A stretch of 64,000 bases of DNA from CAYRFQ01 sp964423615. Its GTDB lineage: Bacteria > Planctomycetota > Planctomycetia > Gemmatales > Gemmataceae. The first letter of the stretch is position 1. Every line of letters begins with the position of its first letter. A model generated the notes under the pieces. That model saw only the letters and a program-made list of their open reading frames with translations, was not told the DNA's origin and made no database searches. Made by a program: the position numbers and the translations under genes. The stretch covers positions 33,613 to 97,612 of the forward strand of contig CAYRFQ010000025.1 of NCBI GenBank assembly GCA_964423615.1. The letters are read 5' to 3'. Shown here piece by piece: positions 50,801-58,802 of this stretch.

Positions 50801-51018
50801 CTCCGACCTCGACCAAAATCCATAGAGAGTTGACTCTCAGTAGGAGAAGACTCACTCTTCCCAATTTTGCCCAAGTCTCAAGCTCCGATTCTCCCCGACG
50901 AACCAGATCAACCCGACTCTTGCTTGCTCCTTCCTGGCGATTACAATGGATAGGCATTCGTATGGTCATTGATACCCGCTTCGTGGCCTTGCCATCGCCG
51001 AACCAACAGGATTCACTC

Positions 51019-52437
51019 ATGTCGAAAACGAGCCGCAAGTCGGACAAGAACAAAAAGAAGAAAAAGCTGCTCCCGGCCAAGGGGTCGACTCAAGTAACGA
51101 CCAACCCAAAGGCCACCAGTCGTCCAGTTCCCATGAAGGCGATCACCTCGCCTTCAAGGAACCGTGGAGTGGCTGCTCCCAAACCACGCAAGTGGCTGCG
51201 ATATGCGACCTTGGGCGTGGCCTTGTTGCTATTGCTCGTGGGAGCCTTGGCTGCATTCGACAAGACGACACGGGAATACGCCCTTGTTGGCGTTTGGAAC
51301 AACGTCAAGGGTTGGTTTTGGTCTCCTGCGAGCGAGGGCACCTACCCAGTTCTCGAAATCAATACCTCCGAGCCTCCAGATGCCAAACCGATTGGGATGG
51401 TTTGGGTCCCCGGCGGCTGGTTCTGGATGGGGACCGACGATCCCAAACACCAATACGCATCCCCAGTGCACAAGGTCTACGTCGATGGTTTCTGGATGGA
51501 TCAGTACGAAATCGCGAACAAGAAGTTCAAGGAATTCGTCGACAACACAGGGTACAAGACGATCGCCGAACAAAAGCCAATCCCGAAATATTTTCCAGGG
51601 GCCGACCCCGAGTTCATCCGAAAGCACCCACCTTTCTCGTTGGTCTTCACGCCACCGGAATTGGGATTGAACCGAAAAGGTCTCAAGGATCACATGCAGT
51701 GGTGGAGAATGGCCAAAGGGGCCGATTGGCAACATCCCGATGGTCCCGAGAGCAACATCAAAGACAAAATGAATTATCCGGTCGTTCACATTTCTTGGAT
51801 GGATGCCGTCGAATACTGCAACTGGCGCAGTAAAAAAGAAGGCCTCAAGCCGGTCTACACCAAGATCGATCCCTCAGTGAATCCGATGACCGCCAAAAAC
51901 GAATACGAAGCCGATTTCGAGGCCAACGGTTACCGGCTTCCGACGGAAGCCGAATGGGAATTCGCGGCTCGTGGCGGCAAACACCGGGAAAAATATATCT
52001 GGGGTAACGAGCTCCAGCCCAACGGAGAATGGCTCGGGAACATCTGGCAAGGGAAGTTCCCCACTATTAACACAGCCGAAGACGGATATGTTACGGCTGC
52101 TCCCGTTGGGAAGTACCCTGCGAACGAATTCGACCTGTACGACCTCGCTGGTAACGTTTGGGAGTGGTGCAACGACCATTATCAAAAAAATCACTACGAA
52201 AGCTGCAAGCGAGACCATCCCGATGGAGTCAAAAACCCGCATGGTCCCCTCATCGGGCATGATCCGCTGGAACCCGGGGTCCCCAAGCGAGTTCAACGTG
52301 GTGGTTCATTCCTTTGTCATGCGAGTTATTGCGAACGATATCTGACGTATGCCCGCGGGAAGGGAGAAGTTTCCAGCTCAGCCAATCATATCGGATTCCG
52401 GTGTGTGCGTCCCCACGTCGCTGTGTCTGGAAAGTAA
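51019..52437 (+). CDS. Formylglycine-generating-enzyme-like protein (SUMF1 domain), membrane-anchored
   Basis: 472 residues. A Lys-rich cytoplasmic N-terminus precedes one membrane helix (~61-81, WLRYATLGVALLLLLVGALA). The FGE-sulfatase domain then runs from about residue 125 (IGMVWVPGGWFWMGTDDPKH) to the end. GGSFLCHASYC places Cys433 and Cys438 at the spacing of the two redox-active cysteines of true formylglycine-generating enzymes. It may oxidise the active-site Cys of sulfatases, which are numerous in planctomycetes; no sulfatase gene is in the window. The ATG at 51019 has AGGA seven bases upstream. Confidence 0.88.
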   Translation: MSKTSRKSDKNKKKKKLLPAKGSTQVTTNPKATSRPVPMKAITSPSRNRGVAAPKPRKWLRYATLGVALLLLLVGALAAFDKTTREYALVGVWNNVKGWFWSPASEGTYPVLEINTSEPPDAKPIGMVWVPGGWFWMGTDDPKHQYASPVHKVYVDGFWMDQYEIANKKFKEFVDNTGYKTIAEQKPIPKYFPGADPEFIRKHPPFSLVFTPPELGLNRKGLKDHMQWWRMAKGADWQHPDGPESNIKDKMNYPVVHISWMDAVEYCNWRSKKEGLKPVYTKIDPSVNPMTAKNEYEADFEANGYRLPTEAEWEFAARGGKHREKYIWGNELQPNGEWLGNIWQGKFPTINTAEDGYVTAAPVGKYPANEFDLYDLAGNVWEWCNDHYQKNHYESCKRDHPDGVKNPHGPLIGHDPLEPGVPKRVQRGGSFLCHASYCERYLTYARGKGEVSSSANHIGFRCVRPHVAVSGK

Positions 52438-52575
52438 GGAATACGTGACGGGGAATAGGGAATAGAAGGACAAGAGACAAGACACCAGAACTCAGTGGGA
52501 AATTGCCCTCTCAGTCGTCTTCTCTCATGAGCTATCGTATCCGTTGGCAAGGGAAAGTAAGTGAGTTATGTAGTG

Positions 52576-52616
52576 TTTGTTTTGGAGCGAGGCGTCACGC
52601 CACACTCCAAAACAAA
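52576..52616. repeat. 12-bp inverted repeat with inner GGCG/CGCC hairpin
   Basis: TTTGTTTTGGAG (52576-52587) pairs with CTCCAAAACAAA (52605-52616), and GGCG pairs with CGCC inside. The following bases (to ~52655) repeat the GCACTCCAAAG theme. The rest of this spacer, from 52438, carries decayed GGGAATAG units near 52455-52470 and no gene. Confidence 0.6.
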
Positions 52617-52732
52617 GACTAACGTGGCAAGACACCGCCGCACTCCAAAGTAGAACCGGGCTATCACTTCGTCGGTCCAAGCCAACCATGTCCAAGTAAA
52701 CTCATCGCCAGTACTCGACCGGAGAATTTTCT

Positions 52733-53623
52733 ATGAAACGTTTGGTGTTGTTGATCTTGATCGTCCCATGCTTGACCTTGGTAGTGCAGGCCTTGCCACA
52801 GGAGGCCCAGGAGAAAAAAGGTAAGGACACCAAGAAGGAAGTCGACAAGAAAAACGGCAAAGATAAAAAAGAGAACAAGAAGCCCACTCTGACCGTGCGG
52901 TATCTCGCCCACGCGATGTTTCAGGTCACGTCGAGCAAAGGAACCAAGATCGTATTTGATCCCCACATGATCGATGAGTACCGCGCTGAGAAACAATCCG
53001 TCGAGGCCGACATTGCAATCGTCTCGCATAATCACAACGACCACAGCCAAGTCAAAACTCGCATTAAGCCACGGCCCAAAATGCAAACGTTGGTGGGAGT
53101 CCAGGGCGGCGAAAGGATGCAACGGTGGACTCTTGTCAAGAAAAAGAAGATCAAGGACGTCCAAATCGATATGGTGGCCACGTATCACGACGAGGTGGAA
53201 GGCCGAGATCGAGGAAAAAACGCACTGACGATCGTTCGCGTGGATGGGTACAGCATCCTCAATCTCGGGGACTTGGGGCATACATTGACGAGGGCGAATC
53301 TTCGCAACATCAAAAACATTGTTAAACAAGTTGACATCGTGATGATTCCGGTGGGCGGCATCTATACGCTTAATGGAGATGGAGCTATCAAGGTCGTCAA
53401 ACAACTCGAGCCACGGTACGCCGTTTTTCCGATGCATTACGGGACACCGGTGTTCGACTACTGCCTCACCGAAGAAGAATTTGTCGAAGGTTTCCGGGAG
53501 AAGCAAGTTGTTCGAACGAAGTCGACCACCTACAAGTTTCAAGTCGGTGCTGAACCACCAGCCCGGCACCAAGTCGTCGTCCTGAATTGGCAACAGCCAG
53601 AAAACCAGAAAAAGAAGAATTGA
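52733..53623 (+). CDS. Secreted metallo-beta-lactamase-fold hydrolase (UPF0173-like)
   Basis: 296 residues. A signal peptide (LLILIVPCLTLVVQALPQEA) is followed by a ~30-residue Lys-rich linker, then an MBL fold with VSHNHNDHS (HxHxDH with Asn spacer), ATYHDE and LNLGDLGH. PMHYGTPVFDYCL closes the metal site. The arrangement resembles UPF0173/YtkL metal-dependent hydrolases, but here it is exported. The substrate is unknown. GGAG lies eight bases before the ATG. A terminator follows at 53680. Confidence 0.85.
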   Translation: MKRLVLLILIVPCLTLVVQALPQEAQEKKGKDTKKEVDKKNGKDKKENKKPTLTVRYLAHAMFQVTSSKGTKIVFDPHMIDEYRAEKQSVEADIAIVSHNHNDHSQVKTRIKPRPKMQTLVGVQGGERMQRWTLVKKKKIKDVQIDMVATYHDEVEGRDRGKNALTIVRVDGYSILNLGDLGHTLTRANLRNIKNIVKQVDIVMIPVGGIYTLNGDGAIKVVKQLEPRYAVFPMHYGTPVFDYCLTEEEFVEGFREKQVVRTKSTTYKFQVGAEPPARHQVVVLNWQQPENQKKKN

Positions 53624-53679
53624 CCCCATCGACGCTGGGTCATGGATTGAACAACAAATCGCTCCGGCGAACACTGAAG

Positions 53680-53713
53680 ACCTCGGAAACACTTGTGCTT
53701 CCGAGGTTTCTTT
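53680..53713 (+). terminator. Terminator between MBL-fold gene and cysS
   Basis: ACCTCGGAA (53680-53688) pairs with TTCCGAGGT (53699-53707), followed by TTCTTTTT. It lies 57 bases past the hydrolase stop and 37 bases from the convergent cysS stop. Confidence 0.85.
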
Positions 53714-53749
53714 TTGGGTCACAACGTCGTACGTTCTCTTCGTTTGAAC

Positions 53750-55234
53750 TCATCCCTTTCGCCAAGTTGTTCCTTCTTTTCGATCCTCGAGAGTGATGCT
53801 GAGTTCCCCGAGTCGATCTCGAACCATGTCGCTCAGGTCAAAATTCTTGGCTTTCCTTGCTGCCTGGCGAACATCGATGAGCAGTTGCATTAACGCTGGA
53901 ACCAACTCGTCTTGCTCTCCGGCTCCGGGTTCTTCTTGAGGATGTTCGAAGACACCAAGAATTTGACCGAGTTCCTTGAGAACAACGGCTGCTTTCTGGA
54001 GCGTGGCTTTGTCTTTCGGGTTCGCCTCAGAAGACTCAAGATTTTGCTGATCGACAAACCGATTCAACAGCGGGAGCATTTCGTAGAGGATTCCGACCCC
54101 ACCGCCGGTGTTGAAGTCGTCATCCATGTGCTCAAGGAACAAGTGGCGACGTTCGGCGATGTCCTTCAACAACTCGTTGTCACCGGAATCGAAATCGTTC
54201 TTCTTTCGTGGAGCTTCGAGCGCATAGAAACTCACCCCGGTGATCCGCTCGTATCGCTCGAAGAATCGATAGAAGTTATCGAGGCCGCGTCGGATTTCCG
54301 CCAAGCGTTCTTCGCCGCCTTTGTAGTCAGTCGGTCGTCGGTAATGCGTGGCCAGCAAGAAGAATCGTATCGTCTCGGGCTGATGGCGAGAGAGCAACTC
54401 GGCCATGTCCATCGTGTTTCCTTCGGACTTCCCCATCTTTTTGTCACCGACCATGATCAATCCGTTATGCATCCAATACCGCGCGAATGGCTTTCCGGTA
54501 AAGGACTCAGATTGAGCGAGTTCATTCTCGTGGTGAGGAAACTGGAGGTCGAGTCCCCCGCCGTGGATGTCGAGGGTTTCGCCCAGGAGTTTCATGCTCA
54601 TGGCCGAGCACTCGATGTGCCATCCAGGACGTCCTGGTCCCCAAGGACTTTCCCATTGTGGCTCGCCGGGTTTAGCGCCTTTCCAGAGGGCAAAGTCGCT
54701 GGGATTCCGTTTCTTCGCGCTGACCTCGATGCGTGCTCCCGCTTCGAGTTGTTCGGGATCACGACCGCAGAGCTTTCCATAGTCGTCATCCTTCGTTACG
54801 TCGAAATAGACATCGCCGCCAGCGGCGTAGGCATAATCCTTGTCGATTAGCCCTTGGATGATCTCTATGATGTTGCCGATATGTTCTGTGGCTTTCGGAG
54901 TCTTGTCGATACTTGTAACGTTAAGTTTGCTCAAGTTTTCGAAATAGTCCTTAGTAACACGTTCGGCGAGTTCGGGCACAGTCGTGTTCTGAACCTTGGC
55001 TTCGTTGATGAGTTTATCATCAACGTCCGTGATGTTCACAACGAACGTTACGTCATAACCGGAATATTCGAGGTATCGCTTGATGGTATCGAAGATGACC
55101 GGTCCGACCATATGCCCGACGTGACTCGGTTTGTACACTGTCGGGCCACACACATACATTCGTACCTTGCCCGGTTCGACCGTTTCAAAAAGTGATTTTT
55201 CGCCTGTCAGAGTGTTATAGACTCGAAGGGCCAT
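53750..55234 (-). CDS. cysS: Cysteinyl-tRNA synthetase
   Basis: A 494-residue class I synthetase that charges tRNA-Cys. MYVCGPTVYKPSHVGH carries the zinc-ligand Cys and the HIGH motif as HVGH, NITDVDDK is family-typical, and GWHIECSAM and PHHENELAQ carry the other zinc ligands. The KMSKS loop reads KKMGKSEGN. A DALR-type anticodon domain follows. In most CysRS the sequence after HIGH is ART; here it is MVG. These are substitutions within a clearly functional enzyme. Confidence 0.95.
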   Translation of the reverse strand: MALRVYNTLTGEKSLFETVEPGKVRMYVCGPTVYKPSHVGHMVGPVIFDTIKRYLEYSGYDVTFVVNITDVDDKLINEAKVQNTTVPELAERVTKDYFENLSKLNVTSIDKTPKATEHIGNIIEIIQGLIDKDYAYAAGGDVYFDVTKDDDYGKLCGRDPEQLEAGARIEVSAKKRNPSDFALWKGAKPGEPQWESPWGPGRPGWHIECSAMSMKLLGETLDIHGGGLDLQFPHHENELAQSESFTGKPFARYWMHNGLIMVGDKKMGKSEGNTMDMAELLSRHQPETIRFFLLATHYRRPTDYKGGEERLAEIRRGLDNFYRFFERYERITGVSFYALEAPRKKNDFDSGDNELLKDIAERRHLFLEHMDDDFNTGGGVGILYEMLPLLNRFVDQQNLESSEANPKDKATLQKAAVVLKELGQILGVFEHPQEEPGAGEQDELVPALMQLLIDVRQAARKAKNFDLSDMVRDRLGELSITLEDRKEGTTWRKG

Positions 55235-55480
55235 CCGATAACCTCGTAGATTTAGTATTCACATGTAAGACGAACATGGGGATGTTCGCAAGCGGCCTTC
55301 TCGGTCGGAAGTCAATTCAAAGGAAAACTGTGTTACCTTTGAGATTCATCGTTCCTTGCTCCTGATCCGTTCCGAAACACCCCTCAACCTAAATACTTCT
55401 CCCTTCAAATAGAGAAAGATATTGAAGTTGCCCAGACGTTCTTTGGGGTTTGGAACGTTCTATTTCAAATAGAGTGAAGT

Positions 55481-55687
55481 TTATGAAGTCTCGCGCTGCT
55501 CCAGAATCTCGGTCGTCAACACACCGTCAAAGCCCCAATTCTCTGGATTGATCTCGTCAATCACGATGTGCGTGTGCTCCGGCTTTTTGTTCAGCACCCT
55601 TTGGAGGGTGTCCGTAATTTCAGCCACGATTTGGGCCTTTTGTTGCGCGGTGATCCCTGGCGTAACTTTCACGTTCACGAATGGCAT
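55481..55687 (-). CDS. 4-oxalocrotonate tautomerase family protein
   Basis: 68 residues. Pro2 directly after Met (MPFVNVKVTPG) is the catalytic base of the family. THIVIDEINPENWGFDGVL is the conserved second half. The enzyme would shift keto-enol forms of a small acid; the substrate is unknown. It follows ispF in the same direction after 35 bases, so the two may be co-transcribed. The upstream open frame lacks family resemblance, which fixes the start at 55687. Confidence 0.9.
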   Translation of the reverse strand: MPFVNVKVTPGITAQQKAQIVAEITDTLQRVLNKKPEHTHIVIDEINPENWGFDGVLTTEILEQRETS

Positions 55688-55722
55688 GACGGATCCTTCG
55701 TTTTGACGCCTCAATGAAAATT

Positions 55723-56208
55723 CTATGCGAGGATCACCATCTTTTGGATCAAGGCGATCGCGTGACAACTCATGGCTTCACCACGACCGATCGGGCCGAC
55801 CTTCTCTCCAGTCTTCGCCTTGACATTAACGTCTTCGATCGACAACCCAAGTAACCCAGCAAGAGACTCACGTATTTGCTGTTTCACCGGACCCAGTTTG
55901 GGCTCCTGAGCGAAGATCGTCACATCAACATTGACAACCCGGTAATTTGCCTGGTTCAGCCATTCAAGCGTATTGTCGATGAAAAACTTCGAATCGCAAT
56001 CCTTGTAAGCCGGATCGGTGTCAGGGAAAGCATCTCCGATGTCGCCCAACCCGGCAGCACCCAATAGCGCATCGGTCACGGCGTGGAGGACTACGTCCGC
56101 GTCGCTATGTCCGATCAATCCGCGGGAATGTTCGATCCGGACTCCCCCCAAGATCAAGGGGCGTCCTTCGCCAAGACGGTGGGTATCGTGCCCAAGTCCA
56201 ACACGCAT
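55723..56208 (-). CDS. ispF: 2-C-methyl-D-erythritol 2,4-cyclodiphosphate synthase
   Basis: A 161-residue enzyme of the MEP isoprenoid pathway. GLGHDTHRL carries metal ligands Asp8 and His10. LIGHSDADVVLHAVTDALLG carries His42. KAKTGEKVGPIGRGEAMSCHA is the C-terminal trimer signature. It forms a homotrimer in the cytoplasm. The start at 56208 is set by the conserved MRVGLGHD. cysS lies downstream after the tautomerase gene; ispF/cysS neighbouring is common in bacteria. Confidence 0.95.
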   Translation of the reverse strand: MRVGLGHDTHRLGEGRPLILGGVRIEHSRGLIGHSDADVVLHAVTDALLGAAGLGDIGDAFPDTDPAYKDCDSKFFIDNTLEWLNQANYRVVNVDVTIFAQEPKLGPVKQQIRESLAGLLGLSIEDVNVKAKTGEKVGPIGRGEAMSCHAIALIQKMVILA

Positions 56209-56524
56209 GTTACGTTGCCTCGCACTGGGTGTCTCGCTTTTCGGTGGATTGTAAACGAGAACGCTGATCCGAGACAACGCGAACCCTGTCGAATTTCACG
56301 AGACCTTCCGGTTTCTATACGGCGACCAAGAAGCGAACAAGACGCACAACGAACTTGTGTCGAACGATAAAGCATGGTTCCACTTCCTAAAATTTTCCAG
56401 AAAACCAACGAGTGGGCCGCAACACCGGATACGCCTTGTGATATCAGACGGGGTGGATGACAATTGTCGTTCTCGAGGTGTTGGTGAGGTCAGTCCAATA
56501 TCACAAACTAAAGAGGGCTCCTTC

Positions 56525-57394
56525 ATGACCTTATTGCTATTCTGTTTCATCGTGGTGAGTGGGACATCGGTTGATCGTTGGAAAGATGGCTACCGTTGCG
56601 ATCCGGTTCCTTCCAAGCTCCAAAAGCCTCAACGAAACGTCGTTGCTCTTCGGCAAGCGCACGCACACAACGATTACTTACACAAGCGGCCTTTGCTCGA
56701 TGCCCTTGCCAATGGGTTCACAAGCGTCGAAGCTGACATATTTCTTGTCAATGGCAAATTGCTCGTCGCTCACACCCGAAGGGAAATCAAGCAAAGTCGG
56801 ACATTGGAAGCTCTCTATCTCGCGCCATTGCGTAAACACATACGCCAGCAGAAAGGACAGGTGTATCCGACTGGCGAACAACTGCTCTTACTCATCGACA
56901 TTAAAAATAATGGCGAAGCAACGTATAAAGTGCTGCACAAGTTGTTAGCTCAATATGCCGACATTGTCACGAAATTCACACCGAAGCAAACCATCCGTAA
57001 ACCCGTTCTCGTGGTAATCTCGGGGGCACGTCCTCGCGATTACATGTTGAATCAAAAAGTTCGCTACGCTGGGTATGACGGACGAGTAAGTGATCTCAAG
57101 AGCGACCTACCGCCAAGTTTCATGCCGCTGATCAGCGATAGCTGGTACAGTCATTTCCTTTGGTTCGGCAAAGGCCCGATGCCTGCGAAGATGAAACAAC
57201 GGCTCGCTGAGATCGTCAAATTAGCCCACGCGAAAGGTCGCCGAGTCCGTTTTTGGGCGACGTACGACTTGCCAACGCCACGACGGGAAAACATCTGGCG
57301 AGAACTCTTGCGAGCCAACGTCGATCTGATCAACACCGATGACCTGGAAGGATTGAGACGGTTTTTGTTGAGTCGGAAGAAAGTTGAGAGATGA
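56525..57394 (+). CDS. Secreted PI-PLC/GDPD-like phosphodiesterase
   Basis: 289 residues with an N-terminal signal (TLLLFCFIVVSGTS). The core starts QAHAHNDYLHKRPLLDALAN, then SVEADIFLVNGKLLVAH: a His pair plus ExD-x-H as in phosphatidylinositol phospholipase C and glycerophosphodiester phosphodiesterases. LLLIDIKNNGEATY and RVRFWATYDLP continue the TIM barrel. Substrate unknown; a phospholipid or teichoic-type phosphodiester is possible. The start has GAGGG upstream. The upstream open frame (from 56357) has no protein character. Confidence 0.82.
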   Translation: MTLLLFCFIVVSGTSVDRWKDGYRCDPVPSKLQKPQRNVVALRQAHAHNDYLHKRPLLDALANGFTSVEADIFLVNGKLLVAHTRREIKQSRTLEALYLAPLRKHIRQQKGQVYPTGEQLLLLIDIKNNGEATYKVLHKLLAQYADIVTKFTPKQTIRKPVLVVISGARPRDYMLNQKVRYAGYDGRVSDLKSDLPPSFMPLISDSWYSHFLWFGKGPMPAKMKQRLAEIVKLAHAKGRRVRFWATYDLPTPRRENIWRELLRANVDLINTDDLEGLRRFLLSRKKVER

Positions 57395-57462
57395 GGGATT
57401 GCAAATTTGTCTGAAGGCCAAATTCAACATACCCTGGACGGGCACCCCAAGAAAGAGAACTC

Positions 57463-58524
57463 TCAACTTTCCATCATCGCGACGAAGGCCATCGCAAACG
57501 TTGGGTCGAACTGAGACCCAGAACCCTTACGAATGATCTCCAACGATCTCTCTGGAGTCATTGCTTCTCGGTAGGCTCGCGAACTGGTGAGGGCGTCGTA
57601 GCAGTCGGCGACTGAGATGATTCGGGCAACGAGTGGAATGTTCTCTCCTGACACTTGATCGGGATAGCCTTCGCCATTCCAGCGTTCGTGGTGTCCTCGG
57701 ATGCCTGCCAGAACTTCGCGGTTTCGAATGATCGGAGAGAGAATCCGCTCGCCAATTGCCGGGTGCTGACGAACTTGATCAAACTCGTCGTCCGTTAACG
57801 GTCCTGCTTTATTCAAAATCGATTCTGGTAGGCCAACTTTGCCGATGTCATGGAGCTTGGCAGCCAGAGCGAGCCGTTTGAGCTGTTTCGAGTCAAGCCC
57901 AACGGTGCGAGCCAAGGCCACGGCATAATCGCGAACTCGCAGGGAATGGCCGGAAGTGTAAGGATCGCGAGCTTCCAACGTCCGCACAAGGCTGTCAATG
58001 GCCGAGAGAAACGTCTTACGGAGTTGACGAGTCTTCCGCTGAATAGTCCGTTCGAGTTCGGTTCGATACTTGTAGTTTTTTCGTTGCTCAAGAACGGCTC
58101 GAGACGTCGTTTCCAGAGCGTGGTGGAATTCGTCCAGGTTGATGGGCTTGAGAAAATAGTGCATCGCTCCACCATTGAGACACTCGTGGACGGCTTCCTG
58201 GTCGTGTCCGGCGGTGATGACGATGATGCCAATCTCGGGCCAACGACGGTGAACTTCGCGGACCAACCACACTCCACCACGACCAGGCATTCGGATGTCT
58301 GTGACGACAATGTTCGTCTGTCGCCGTTCCAACAGCAACAGCGCTTCTTCAGCCGTGGATGCTTTTTGACAATCATACTTCCACTGCTCGGCCGCACGGA
58401 ACAACACATCCAGAGCCCAAGGTTCGTCATCCACGATGGTGACACTGGCCTGGGGACCACCCTTCTCCAATCCCAGAGACGTCTGGTAGGAGTGTGGTGA
58501 GTTTGTTGGGAAGGGGGTAAGCAT
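57463..58524 (-). CDS. Response regulator with HD-GYP domain
   Basis: About 353 residues. The receiver domain has VTIVDDEPW and the phospho-acceptor Asp in VVTDIRMPGRGG, then YFLKPINLDEF. A coiled linker leads to an HD-GYP domain with TSGHSLRVRDYA, AAKLHDIGKVGLPE and HHERWNGEGYPD. All HD and GYP residues are present, so it should hydrolyse cyclic di-GMP when phosphorylated. No histidine kinase is adjacent. The ATG at 58524 is preferred over a GTG three codons earlier. Confidence 0.92.
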   Translation of the reverse strand: MLTPFPTNSPHSYQTSLGLEKGGPQASVTIVDDEPWALDVLFRAAEQWKYDCQKASTAEEALLLLERRQTNIVVTDIRMPGRGGVWLVREVHRRWPEIGIIVITAGHDQEAVHECLNGGAMHYFLKPINLDEFHHALETTSRAVLEQRKNYKYRTELERTIQRKTRQLRKTFLSAIDSLVRTLEARDPYTSGHSLRVRDYAVALARTVGLDSKQLKRLALAAKLHDIGKVGLPESILNKAGPLTDDEFDQVRQHPAIGERILSPIIRNREVLAGIRGHHERWNGEGYPDQVSGENIPLVARIISVADCYDALTSSRAYREAMTPERSLEIIRKGSGSQFDPTFAMAFVAMMES

Positions 58525-58802
58525 CTTGTCCACTTTGAAAGTGAAAGCTTAGGGCTGCGAAGCGACGAATTCGTCGCGGTATTGAATTCTGTCGACGGGA
58601 AAAATTGGATACAAGTTTCGAGCTCTCAAGCATCGAAGGGAGGCCTTCGCCTTGACATCCAGGTGCAATGACTAGGCCCTGAACTAGAACCTGCGTTAAT
58701 CTGTCTTACAAGAAAACCGAGATTCGGACACTGATTTTGTAGATTTTTTGGTTTATCGAACGTAGCCGCTTCGCTTACACCAAGTCTCCGACCTTGGGAC
58801 GT

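Noticed and set aside
52664..53722. A 352-codon minus-strand frame rich in hydrophobic residues
   Set aside because: Antisense to the metallo-beta-lactamase-fold gene; hydrophobic runs come from Lys-rich codons read backwards.
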